5,755 nt of DNA from Verrucomicrobiota bacterium (GCA_009924535.1 RFRI01000102.1:1-5755), one strand, 5' to 3'. Positions 1 to 5,755 are shown, numbered from the stretch's first letter. Notes: generated by a model not told the origin, from the sequence alone. Translations and numbers: made by a program.

Positions 1-1
1 C

Positions 2-256
2 GGCCGCGCCGACCTGCCTGGCCGCCCGATCCAGTACGGCACGACCGACAAGTTCCTCGATTTCACCGGCCTGCGTTCGCTCGGCGAGCTGCCGGCTTCC
101 GACGTCCTTTCGCCCGCCCAGATCTCCGAGTGGATCACCCGCGCGACCACCCCGGTCGAAGTTGGCGATTCCGAAGTCGGCCTGCCCCTGGAAGACCAGT
201 CCTCCGCCGCGATCGCGACGGAGACCCCGCCCGAAGACGAGAAGCCCGCCGAATGA
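2..256 (+). CDS. scpB: Segregation and condensation protein B, C-terminal part (left-truncated)
   Basis: The frame is open from the left edge to TGA at 254-256 and gives the last 84 residues. It begins GRADLPGRPIQYGTT and continues through FLDFTGLRSLGELP. This is the hallmark end of the second winged-helix domain of ScpB, whose usual form is G-R-x-x-x-P-G-R-P-x-x-Y-x-T-T followed by a Phe-Leu-x-x-Phe-Gly-Leu-like stretch. ScpB binds the kleisin ScpA and, with SMC, forms the condensin complex that compacts and separates chromosomes in the cytoplasm. After the conserved block there is an acidic, Pro/Ala/Glu-rich tail of about 40 residues, probably disordered, as ScpB tails often are. The start codon and first winged-helix domain lie outside the window. 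The stop codon overlaps the pheA start (ATGA), so the two are probably co-transcribed and translationally coupled. The identification is firm despite truncation. Confidence 0.9.
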   Translation, partial: GRADLPGRPIQYGTTDKFLDFTGLRSLGELPASDVLSPAQISEWITRATTPVEVGDSEVGLPLEDQSSAAIATETPPEDEKPAE

Positions 257-1320
257 GCCTCGAAGAGCACCGCCGTGAGGTCGATCGCATCGACCGCGAG
301 ATCCTCAAGCTGCTCGGCGAGCGCTTGCAGGTGGCCCGTGCCATCGGCGAAGCGAAGCTGAAGTCCGGCGCGCCGGTCTACGCGCCGCAACGCGAAGAAC
401 AGCTGCTTCGCTCCATCACCGAAGCCGCGCCCGCGATCCCGGCTTCCGGCCTCCGCGCGGTCTACCGCGAGATCATCTCCCTTTCCATCGGCGCCCAGAT
501 GGCCAACCCCGTCGCCTACCTCGGGCCGGAAGGCTCTTTCACCCAGCAGGCCCAGATCCGCGCCTTCGGAACCAGCGTGCCGTCGCTCCCGCTCCGCGCT
601 ATCGGCGACATCTTCGCCGCGGTCGAATCCGGCGAGGCGTCCTACGGCGTGGTGCCGGTCGAGAACTCCACCGAAGGCGTGGTGAGCCACTCGCTCGACC
701 TGCTGGCCGAGTCCGAACTCAAGGTCGTGGCTCAGGTCACGCTCTCCGTCGAGCAGTGCCTCGTCGGCCAAGGTCCCCTCGATCAGGTGAAGAAGGTCCT
801 CTCGAAGGACATCGCCCTCGCGCAGTGCCGCGGTTGGCTTTCCCGCCACGTCCCGGGCGCCGCGCTCGTCGAGACCGACAGCACCGCCGCCGCCGTCGAG
901 ATCATCGCCCGCGATCCGCAAGGTCAGGCCGCCGTCGCCTCCGCCACCGCCGCCGAATCACGCGGCGTGCCCATCCTTGCCCGCGGCATCCAGGATCGCC
1001 GTGATAACGCCACGCGTTTCTTCGTGATCGCCAAGGCCGCCAACGCCGTCGGCGCGAAGGATGAGGTCACGAGCGTGGTGCTCACGCTCAAGCATGAGCC
1101 GGGCGCGCTCCAAGGCGCGCTGGCCGCTTTCTCCGATCGCGGCATCAACCTGATCCGCATCGAGTCCCGCCCGAGCCATCGTCGCGCTTGGGAGTACCTC
1201 TTCTTCATCGATTTCCCGGGTCACTGGGACACCGCGGCCGTGCAGGCCGCCGTCACCGAACTGAAGGGTCGCTGCGAAGTGGTGAAGTGGCTGGGCAGCT
1301 ATCCGCAATCCGCCGGATGA
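253..1320 (+). CDS. pheA: Bifunctional chorismate mutase / prephenate dehydratase (P-protein)
   Basis: This 355-residue cytoplasmic enzyme converts chorismate to prephenate and then to phenylpyruvate, the committed steps of phenylalanine synthesis. Residues 1-85 form an AroQ-type helical chorismate mutase, with DRIDREILKLLGERL, the AKLKS lysine (K35) and the R47-E48 pair. Residues about 86-262 are the prephenate dehydratase domain: YLGPEGSFT at 89-97, VVPVENSTEGVV at 133-144, and the catalytic TRFF motif at 254-257. Residues about 273-350 form an ACT domain with GALQ (284-287, the GALV-type motif) and ESRP (304-307). These two motifs bind phenylalanine in the family, so feedback inhibition is expected. 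The ATG at 253 is chosen because the mutase helix begins right there and the ATG overlaps the scpB stop. A longer frame back to 130 would only read scpB sequence. The length is normal for the family (about 360-390). The stop overlaps the next start. Confidence 0.96.
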   Translation: MSLEEHRREVDRIDREILKLLGERLQVARAIGEAKLKSGAPVYAPQREEQLLRSITEAAPAIPASGLRAVYREIISLSIGAQMANPVAYLGPEGSFTQQAQIRAFGTSVPSLPLRAIGDIFAAVESGEASYGVVPVENSTEGVVSHSLDLLAESELKVVAQVTLSVEQCLVGQGPLDQVKKVLSKDIALAQCRGWLSRHVPGAALVETDSTAAAVEIIARDPQGQAAVASATAAESRGVPILARGIQDRRDNATRFFVIAKAANAVGAKDEVTSVVLTLKHEPGALQGALAAFSDRGINLIRIESRPSHRRAWEYLFFIDFPGHWDTAAVQAAVTELKGRCEVVKWLGSYPQSAG

Positions 1321-2255
1321 GCCGTCGCGCCCTCGGTGGCGTGATGCTGGCCGTCCTCGGCTTGGCCATGCTTTGGTCAGGCTATTCCTGGTGGCGCGCC
1401 TGGTCCGCTCCGCTGGTCTCCGTGGTCTTTCGTCCGGCCTTCTCGGTCGAAGGCATCTCTTCCGGCACGCCCGTCCGGGTGCAGGGTGTCACGGTGGGTC
1501 AGGTTAGTTCCATCGGTCTCGACGCCGACGCGACGGGTTGCCTTCGTCCGGTGGTCCGGCTCAGCCTCGATCCCGGGACGCTGGAAGATCGCGGCTTCGC
1601 CGACCGGCTGCGTGGCGATCGCCTGCGCGCCGAAGTCGCCAAAGGTCTCCGCGCGCGCCTCGTGGCGGTGAGCCCGGCGTCGGGCATGCTGCAGGTCGAG
1701 CTGATCTGGGACGCCTCCGCGGCCGCCTGGAAGGAGCCGTTGGCGGCCGATGAGATCCCTCCGCTCAGCACGCATCTGCAGGCCAAGATCGCCGACTTCG
1801 TCCAGCAGCTCGAAGACCTCGCCGAAAAAGACCTGGTCGGTATCGCCGCGGAGCTCGAGCGCGATCTGGATCGTTTCCACGACGCGACCGATCCCGAGCG
1901 AGCCGCCCGTTTCTCCGCGATGCTCGTCCGTCGTACCGGCGCCGTCCTCGAGGCGACCGGCGACGGCAAGCTCGATGCGCAGAGCACCCGCCTGATCGCC
2001 GCCTGCGCCCGCCTGCGCGAGGCGGTCGAACAGGCCGATCGCAAGATGGACGATGAGACGCTGGCTCTCCTGCAGGTGCGGATGGCCGACGCCGGAGCGG
2101 CGCTGGCCGCCTTTTCCGCCTCCTTGGAAGGTTCGCAGACCCGCATGAACGAGGCTTCGGCGGAATTCTCCTCGGTGTTCCGCGCGGTCTCGGAAGCGGC
2201 CCGGACGTGGTCCAAGAAGGCGTCCGGCCTGACCACGGAGCCCCGCGCCCGCTGA
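1317..2255 (+). CDS. MCE-domain (MlaD/PqiB-type) membrane-anchored protein
   Basis: The protein has 312 residues. Residues 5-26 form one hydrophobic segment (ALGGVMLAVLGLAMLWSGYSWW) preceded by MSRR, so it is probably an inner-membrane anchor with the rest in the periplasm. Residues about 34-131 look like one MCE domain: VSVVFRPAFSVEGISSGTPV, then VRVQGVTVGQVSSIGL, then GLRARL and SGMLQVEL strands. The EIPPL segment at 146-150 resembles the post-MCE region of PqiB proteins. From about 152 to 300 it is charged and helical, probably coiled coil. Known MCE proteins assemble into rings or tubes that carry lipids between inner and outer membranes. That role is inferred here, and no MlaE permease or MlaF ATPase gene is in the window. 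The ATG at 1317 overlaps the pheA stop (ATGA). There is no clear Shine-Dalgarno sequence, suggesting translation by re-initiation. The longer upstream frame lies inside pheA and is rejected. Confidence 0.8.
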   Translation: MSRRALGGVMLAVLGLAMLWSGYSWWRAWSAPLVSVVFRPAFSVEGISSGTPVRVQGVTVGQVSSIGLDADATGCLRPVVRLSLDPGTLEDRGFADRLRGDRLRAEVAKGLRARLVAVSPASGMLQVELIWDASAAAWKEPLAADEIPPLSTHLQAKIADFVQQLEDLAEKDLVGIAAELERDLDRFHDATDPERAARFSAMLVRRTGAVLEATGDGKLDAQSTRLIAACARLREAVEQADRKMDDETLALLQVRMADAGAALAAFSASLEGSQTRMNEASAEFSSVFRAVSEAARTWSKKASGLTTEPRAR

Positions 2256-2276
2256 GGGAACAGGCTTGCGGCGGAC

Positions 2277-2289
2277 CCCCGGAGCGGGG
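2277..2289 (+). other. Short GC hairpin in the MCE-glyS gap
   Basis: CCCCG (2277-2281) and CGGGG (2285-2289) are perfect inverted copies around a GAG loop, in the only real intergenic gap of the left part (2256-2312, 57 bases). There is no T-run after it, so it is a poor intrinsic terminator. It could equally be a small leader structure in the glyS transcript or chance in GC-rich DNA. Confidence 0.25.
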
Positions 2290-2312
2290 ATAGGTGTGGG
2301 CTCTTACCCGCC

Positions 2313-3815
2313 ATGGCCGATCCGACCGACAAGATGGAATCCATCATCAACCTGTGCAAACGCCGCGGGTTCGTCTTCCCTTCCTCCGACATCTACGGCG
2401 GCTTCAACGGCTTCTTCGATTACGGCCCCCTCGGCGTCGAGCTGAAGAACAACATCAAGCAGGCCTGGTGGCAGGACTTTGTCCACCGCCGCGATGACAT
2501 CGTCGGCCTGGACTCCTCGATCATCCACCACCCGACGACCTGGAAGGCCTCGGGTCACATCGACAACTTCACCGACCCGCTCGTCGACTGCAAGGAGTCG
2601 AAGATGCGCTACCGCGCCGACCAGCTCTTCTTCGCCCCCGTGCGCGTCGCCGGCGAGACCATCGGCTACGTCTCCGTCCTCGAGGACGACGGCATGCAGG
2701 CCAAGGCCGAGGAGATGGCCAACGACATGAAGCGCAAGCTCGCCAAGCAGGGCGCGCTCGAGCCGGTCGTGCTCAAGGATTACACCGAGTCCAAGTCCGA
2801 AGAGCATGCGCTCATCCCTTCGCCCGCCACGGGCAAGCCGGGTTCGCTCACGCCGCCCCGCTCGTTCAACATGATGTTCCAGACGTACGTCGGAGCGATG
2901 CAGGACGCCTCCGCCACCGCCTACCTCCGCCCGGAGACCGCGCAGGGCATCTTCATCAATTTCAAGAACGTCGTCGACACGGGCCGCGTGAAGCTGCCCT
3001 TCGGCATCGCCCAGATCGGCAAGGCGTTCCGCAACGAGATCAATCCTCGCAACTTCATCTTCCGCTCCCGCGAGTTCGAGCAGATGGAGATCGAGTACTT
3101 CATCTCGCCCGCTTCCGATTGGGCCACGGCCCATAAGGATTGGATCGAAGGTTGCCTGGCTTGGTTCGAGTCCATCGGGATCCCGCGCGCCAAGCTCTCC
3201 CTTTATCCGCACCCGACCGAGAAGCTCGCCCACTATTCGAAGGGCACCACGGACATCATGTTCGAGTTCCCCTTCGGCGTGCAGGAACTCCAGGGCGTCG
3301 CCGCCCGCGGCGACTTCGACCTGACCCAGCACAGCAACGTCTCCGGCCAGAAGCTCGACTGGTTCGACGAGGTGGCCAAGGCCCGCTACATCCCGCACGT
3401 CATCGAGCCTTCCGTCGGCGTCGACCGCGTGTTCCTTGCTTTGCTCACCACCGCCTATCATGAGGACGAAGTCGAAGGCGAGAAGCGCGTCGTGCTCCGC
3501 CTCCCGGCCCGCGTCGCTCCCTTCAAGGCCGCGATCTTCCCGCTGGTGAAGAACAAGCCCGAGCTCGTCGAACGCGCCGAGGCCCTTTACCGTCGCCTGA
3601 AGAAGCGCCACAACGTCTTCTATGACGCCGCCGGCGCCATCGGCCGCCGCTACCGCCGCCAGGACGAGATCGGCACGCCTTACGGCATCACGATCGACTT
3701 CGACACCATCGAGAAGGGCGCCGGCGTCACGGTCCGCGACCGTGACACGCTGGAGCAGGTCCGCATGACCGAAGACGAGGTCGTCCGCTTCCTCGACGAC
3801 AAGGTCAACGGCTGA
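2313..3815 (+). CDS. glyS: Glycyl-tRNA synthetase, single-chain dimeric type
   Basis: This is a complete class IIa aminoacyl-tRNA synthetase of 500 residues that joins glycine to tRNA-Gly in the cytoplasm. It is the homodimeric (GlyQS, archaeal/eukaryal-like) form, not the separate alpha and beta chains. The N-terminus MESIINLCKRRGFVFPSSDI and YGGFNGFFDYGPLGVELKNN (28-47) are typical. WKASGH (77-82) and RPETAQGIF (206-214) line the glycine/adenylate pocket in the family. Motif 2 is FRNEINPRNFIFRSREFEQM (239-258) and motif 3 is EPSVGVDRVFLALL (365-378). Residues about 400-495 form the anticodon-binding domain, including a DEIGTPYGITIDFDT block at 451-465. The length is close to that of compact bacterial members. 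The ATG at 2313 fits the conserved N-terminus, with no strong ribosome-binding site before it. The gap of 57 bases after the MCE gene leaves open whether it shares that transcript. Its 3' end overlaps the convergent gene by 11 bases. Confidence 0.97.
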   Translation: MADPTDKMESIINLCKRRGFVFPSSDIYGGFNGFFDYGPLGVELKNNIKQAWWQDFVHRRDDIVGLDSSIIHHPTTWKASGHIDNFTDPLVDCKESKMRYRADQLFFAPVRVAGETIGYVSVLEDDGMQAKAEEMANDMKRKLAKQGALEPVVLKDYTESKSEEHALIPSPATGKPGSLTPPRSFNMMFQTYVGAMQDASATAYLRPETAQGIFINFKNVVDTGRVKLPFGIAQIGKAFRNEINPRNFIFRSREFEQMEIEYFISPASDWATAHKDWIEGCLAWFESIGIPRAKLSLYPHPTEKLAHYSKGTTDIMFEFPFGVQELQGVAARGDFDLTQHSNVSGQKLDWFDEVAKARYIPHVIEPSVGVDRVFLALLTTAYHEDEVEGEKRVVLRLPARVAPFKAAIFPLVKNKPELVERAEALYRRLKKRHNVFYDAAGAIGRRYRRQDEIGTPYGITIDFDTIEKGAGVTVRDRDTLEQVRMTEDEVVRFLDDKVNG

Positions 3816-5340
3816 CCTTCGCGGGGACGCCCGCGAGTTCTTCCGCCAGCTTGGCGATCCGTCGCTTCCCGCAGAGGGAGGCGGCGATCGTCAGGTTGCG
3901 CAGGCCTTGCGGCAGGTGCGCGAGGTATTCCGGACGGCCCTTCTTGTGGCCGAGGAAACCATAGGCGCCGCAGGCCTGCAGGAGGCGCTGCGTGGCGGCG
4001 ACGTGGAAGAGGTGCGAGAACTCGTCGCTGGAACCCTGCCAGCCGGAGACTTCGCGGGCGTGGTCCTCGATCTCGATGCGCCACAGGTCCATGTCGTCGC
4101 GCGTGAGGTAAGGGTCGAAGGCGAGCGAGGCGAAGTCGTAGAACATGCAGCCGTGGCGCAGGCCTTGGAGGTCGACGAGCCAGGCGGCATCGTCGCGCAC
4201 CATGATGTTCTGCGACTGGAAGTCGCGATGGATGGTGACGACCGGCTGGCCCATGAGTTCCTTGGCGAGCGAGCCCATCTCGTCGGCGACGGCGCGGTCG
4301 GGCTTGCGGCCGCCGAGCACGTTGTCCTGGAAATACTGGCGTTCCCACTGGTAGAGGTTCGGGCCGAACGCTTCCATGAGCGTGATGCCGGAGCCGGCGA
4401 AGGCGTCGACGCCGAGGCGATGGATGCCGGCCACCTGCTCGAGCGCGGAGGCGACGGGCGCCCACGGGAACTCCTTGCCCTGAGCGAGCGACCAGAGGTC
4501 GACGTCGCCGAGGTCTTCGAGGATGAGCACGCCGGCGGCCTTGTCTTCGGCGAGGACCCGCGGGACCTGGACGCCGATCTTGTCGCGGAGCACGCCCGCG
4601 ATGGCGCCGTAGAGCTGGTTTTCAGGGCGCGAGTCATCGTAGACGCACAGCACGGCGGATTCGCCCGTGGCCTTGCGCATGCGGAGGAACTTGCGTCCCG
4701 AACCGCCCTTCAGGACGGCGCCGCCCTCGGTGAGTTCGAAGCCGTGCGCCTTGGCGGCGTCGGCGGGAGCGATCGCGCCGCGCACGGGCTTCTCGTGCTC
4801 GGCCTTCACGGCCTGGTATTCCTCGACGGTGCCGAGGTCATGCCAGGTCGCGGAGCCGTCGAGGAAACCTTGGATGCTGTTGGGTTCGGCTTGGAGGCGG
4901 CGCAGGAAGTGTTCGACGAGCGATTCGATCGTGGCGGGCACCCCTTGGGCGAAGGCCTTGGTGACGACGCAGATGCCGGTGTACTGGTAAGCGGGGTCGG
5001 TCTTGCCGAGGCGGTCGCGCAGGTCGGTCACGAAGCCTTCGTCGGTGATGCGGACGTTGCGGTTCGGGCCTTGCTCGCGGACGACGAGCGTGGCGGCGCC
5101 GCCGTTGGCGCGGTGATGCGCGTAGGCCGCGGCGATATCGCAGCCGGAGAGGATGTCGCCGTTCCAGAGGACTAGGTCCTTGTCGTCTTCGCCGAGCAGG
5201 CCGGCGATGTTCGCGAGTCCGCCGCCGGTCTCGAGGAGCACGGGCTCATGCACGAACTTCACTTCGGCGTCGCCGAAGCGACCGTCGGGGAAGGCGAGCG
5301 CCCAGGCGTCAGGGCAGTGGTGCGTATTGATGATGAAACG
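3805..5340 (-). CDS. Sugar-1-phosphate nucleotidyltransferase / APH-fold sugar kinase fusion (MurU-AmgK-like), N-terminus missing
   Basis: Residue numbers count from the TTG at 5574. Residues about 81-258 are a nucleotidyltransferase domain. It shows INTHHCPDAW (82-91), EPVLLETGGGLANI (110-123), LVLWNGD (134-140, with the presumed metal-binding Asp140), and WHDLGTVEEY (244-253, the closing W-x-D-x-G-T type motif). The usual N-terminal G-x-G-T-R loop and about 60 residues are absent, lost at the join near 5335. After a linker (about 259-275) comes a kinase of the aminoglycoside phosphotransferase fold. It has LILEDLGDVDLWSL (350-363), catalytic HRDFQSQN (449-456; H449, D451, N456), and VDLQG (467-471) with metal-binding Asp468, followed by YDFASL (479-484). 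In Pseudomonas, AmgK and MurU phosphorylate MurNAc and convert it to UDP-MurNAc in cell-wall recycling. Having both in one chain suggests coupled kinase and nucleotidylation steps here. The exact sugar cannot be told from sequence. Confidence 0.75.
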   Translation of the reverse strand, partial: RFIINTHHCPDAWALAFPDGRFGDAEVKFVHEPVLLETGGGLANIAGLLGEDDKDLVLWNGDILSGCDIAAAYAHHRANGGAATLVVREQGPNRNVRITDEGFVTDLRDRLGKTDPAYQYTGICVVTKAFAQGVPATIESLVEHFLRRLQAEPNSIQGFLDGSATWHDLGTVEEYQAVKAEHEKPVRGAIAPADAAKAHGFELTEGGAVLKGGSGRKFLRMRKATGESAVLCVYDDSRPENQLYGAIAGVLRDKIGVQVPRVLAEDKAAGVLILEDLGDVDLWSLAQGKEFPWAPVASALEQVAGIHRLGVDAFAGSGITLMEAFGPNLYQWERQYFQDNVLGGRKPDRAVADEMGSLAKELMGQPVVTIHRDFQSQNIMVRDDAAWLVDLQGLRHGCMFYDFASLAFDPYLTRDDMDLWRIEIEDHAREVSGWQGSSDEFSHLFHVAATQRLLQACGAYGFLGHKKGRPEYLAHLPQGLRNLTIAASLCGKRRIAKLAEELAGVPAKVSR

Positions 5341-5755
5341 GCGATATTCGGATTTCTTAGCTAAGCCATCTTCAAAGACCACCATAGATGCAACCACAGA
5401 TGTGCCAGAAATATTTGAAATATCAAAACATTCAATACGTAGCGGAGTTCGTTCTAATTGAAGTTCTTCTTCAAGTTCAATCAAGGCTTTACCTGAGACT
5501 GCGGCATCTGTTGCTCGTTTACTAAGGAATTGCACGAGTGCGTAATGAGCGTTTCTTCCGACAGTTTGTAGCAACTCAGCTTTCTCGCCTCGTTGTGGAA
5601 CTTTAATCGAGACCTTTGCTCCCCGTAACTGTGAGAGCCATTCTTCAAGGGCGGCGTGATCCAGTGGTGTTTCATTAAGATAAATTTCAGCTGGTATATC
5701 CGCCGGGGCGCTCTGGTTGTAAATCGAAAAGAATAGTGAAGCTACTTGATCATCG
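3805..5755 (-). CDS. Chimeric open frame: UvrC fragment joined to nucleotidyltransferase-kinase (right-truncated)
   Basis: Reading leftward from 5754, one frame stays open to TGA at 3807-3805, about 649 residues with no start inside the conserved part. An internal TTG at 5574 is a codon within UvrC-like sequence, not a credible start. The first ~140 residues (5754 to about 5335) are UvrC. The remaining ~510 (about 5334 to 3808) are a sugar-nucleotidyltransferase domain followed by an aminoglycoside-phosphotransferase-fold kinase; the parts are listed separately. Neither protein is whole at the join. UvrC lacks most of its catalytic domain and both C-terminal helix-hairpin-helix motifs. The transferase lacks its N-terminal nucleotide-binding loop. 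Base composition changes at the same place. I treat this as a probable artificial join. A real gene fusion or transfer would be the alternative, but I know of no UvrC protein with this layout. The 3' end overlaps glyS tail to tail by 11 bases. Confidence 0.75.
   Translation of the reverse strand, partial: DDQVASLFFSIYNQSAPADIPAEIYLNETPLDHAALEEWLSQLRGAKVSIKVPQRGEKAELLQTVGRNAHYALVQFLSKRATDAAVSGKALIELEEELQLERTPLRIECFDISNISGTSVVASMVVFEDGLAKKSEYRRFIINTHHCPDAWALAFPDGRFGDAEVKFVHEPVLLETGGGLANIAGLLGEDDKDLVLWNGDILSGCDIAAAYAHHRANGGAATLVVREQGPNRNVRITDEGFVTDLRDRLGKTDPAYQYTGICVVTKAFAQGVPATIESLVEHFLRRLQAEPNSIQGFLDGSATWHDLGTVEEYQAVKAEHEKPVRGAIAPADAAKAHGFELTEGGAVLKGGSGRKFLRMRKATGESAVLCVYDDSRPENQLYGAIAGVLRDKIGVQVPRVLAEDKAAGVLILEDLGDVDLWSLAQGKEFPWAPVASALEQVAGIHRLGVDAFAGSGITLMEAFGPNLYQWERQYFQDNVLGGRKPDRAVADEMGSLAKELMGQPVVTIHRDFQSQNIMVRDDAAWLVDLQGLRHGCMFYDFASLAFDPYLTRDDMDLWRIEIEDHAREVSGWQGSSDEFSHLFHVAATQRLLQACGAYGFLGHKKGRPEYLAHLPQGLRNLTIAASLCGKRRIAKLAEELAGVPAKVSR
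3819..3836 (+). terminator. Possible intrinsic terminator of glyS
   Basis: Three bases after the glyS stop, TCGCGGG (3819-3825) pairs perfectly with CCCGCGA (3830-3836) around a four-base GACG loop. A further T-G wobble is possible at 3818/3837. On the + strand it is followed by GTTCTTCC, only a weak T-rich tail. The hairpin sits inside the last codons of the convergent reverse-strand gene, so it may also arise by chance from coding constraint. Position and stem strength support a terminator, but the poor T-run argues against a strong one. Confidence 0.4.
5321..5345. other. Composition and protein-family breakpoint
   Basis: To the left of this point lines count 63% (5281-5340) and 68% GC (5221-5280). 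To the right they count 43% (5341-5400) and 33% (5401-5460). On the reverse strand the encoded stretch is Tyr-Arg-Arg-Phe-Ile-Ile-Asn-Thr-His-His. The first part fits the UvrC EYRRF motif. The last part fits the nucleotidyltransferase strand that reads like (E)RFxxNxHH in this family. The overlap of about Arg-Phe-Ile-Ile could belong to either, which is what a join at short shared sequence would look like. Confidence 0.75.
5335..5754 (-). pseudogene. uvrC: UvrC internal fragment, low-GC, probably from another genome
   Basis: The reverse strand encodes about 140 residues, starting DDQVASLFFSIYNQSAP and passing through PAEIYLNETPLDHAALEEWL, GRNAHYALVQFL and RIECFDISNISGTSVVASMV to SEYRRFII. This is the UvrC region just before and into the RNase-H-like 5'-incision domain. 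The Asp of ECFDIS (at 5424-5422) matches the first catalytic Asp (Asp399 in E. coli UvrC). The later catalytic Asp and His residues and the helix-hairpin-helix DNA-binding motifs are missing because the sequence switches protein at about 5335. UvrC with UvrB cuts both sides of damaged bases in nucleotide excision repair. GC is only 33-43% in counted lines, unlike everything to the left. The wording of the motifs recalls actinobacterial UvrC, possibly low-GC freshwater actinobacteria. That is a recollection, not a search. The fragment is open at the window edge. Confidence 0.85.

Noticed and set aside
130..252. N-terminal extension of pheA starting at an ATG at 130.
   Set aside because: These bases encode the ScpB C-terminus in another frame. 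The extension is Arg/Pro-rich with no family similarity, and the chorismate mutase helix starts properly at 253.
1188..1316. Upstream extension of the MCE protein starting at 1188.
   Set aside because: It lies wholly inside the ACT domain of pheA. The ATG at 1317 gives a normal positively charged N-terminus and membrane segment.
2266..2294. Possible promoter for glyS: TTGCGG, 17 bases, GATAGG.
   Set aside because: Only three of six bases match each sigma-70 consensus box, which is not better than chance for a GC-rich gap, although the spacing is ideal.
1499..2392. 297-residue reverse-strand open frame opposite the MCE gene.
   Set aside because: It is Ser/Arg/Ala-rich with no domain, and it crosses the intergenic gap into glyS. 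This is typical of antisense shadows in GC-rich DNA.
2304..3611. 435-residue reverse-strand open frame opposite glyS.
   Set aside because: It is a low-complexity Leu/Val/Gly/Asp-rich shadow. The forward strand encodes an unmistakable complete glycyl-tRNA synthetase.
3907..5175. 422-residue forward-strand open frame opposite the transferase-kinase gene.
   Set aside because: It is Val/Ala/Glu/Asp-rich with no recognisable motif. It is an antisense shadow of a GC-rich gene whose reverse strand shows clear catalytic motifs.
5481..5675. 64-residue reverse-strand open frame in the low-GC end.
   Set aside because: It overlaps the UvrC frame, which has clear family motifs. This one has none and runs in a different frame.
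3805..5755. A genuine new UvrC-nucleotidyltransferase-kinase fusion protein linking DNA repair and cell-wall recycling.
   Set aside because: Both partners lack essential parts at the join and the GC content changes there, so a chimeric join explains the data better than a functional three-domain enzyme.

Overview
The window is almost wall-to-wall coding DNA. Positions 1 to about 5320 are GC-rich (63 to 68% in lines I counted by hand), with strong G/C preference at third codon positions. Gene content and protein style suggest a Verrucomicrobiota bacterium, perhaps of the Opitutae type. That placement is inference from recognition, not a search.

Forward strand: the 3' end of scpB (chromosome segregation) runs through an ATGA overlap into a complete pheA, the bifunctional chorismate mutase/prephenate dehydratase of phenylalanine synthesis. 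pheA runs through a second ATGA overlap into a membrane-anchored MCE (MlaD/PqiB-type) protein. These three genes look like one translationally coupled operon. After a 57-base gap comes a complete single-chain (dimeric-type) glycyl-tRNA synthetase, ending at 3815.

Reverse strand: a convergent reading frame occupies 3805 to the right edge and overlaps the 3' end of the glycyl-tRNA synthetase gene by 11 bases. Its C-terminal part is a sugar-1-phosphate nucleotidyltransferase domain fused to an aminoglycoside-phosphotransferase-fold kinase. This resembles the MurU and AmgK activities of cell-wall sugar recycling joined in one chain.

The unusual part is the right end. At about 5320-5345 the composition falls abruptly to about 33-43% GC. 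The same open frame stops being the nucleotidyltransferase, which lacks its N-terminal nucleotide-binding loop, and becomes an internal piece of the excinuclease subunit UvrC. UvrC in turn breaks off just after its first catalytic-domain strands. Two unrelated truncated proteins meet in frame at a shared Arg-Arg-Phe-Ile-Ile-like stretch, with a base-composition change at the same point. The simplest reading is a chimeric join of two genomes (assembly or amplification artefact) and not a natural fusion. I see no RNA gene, CRISPR array, insertion sequence or other mobile element.
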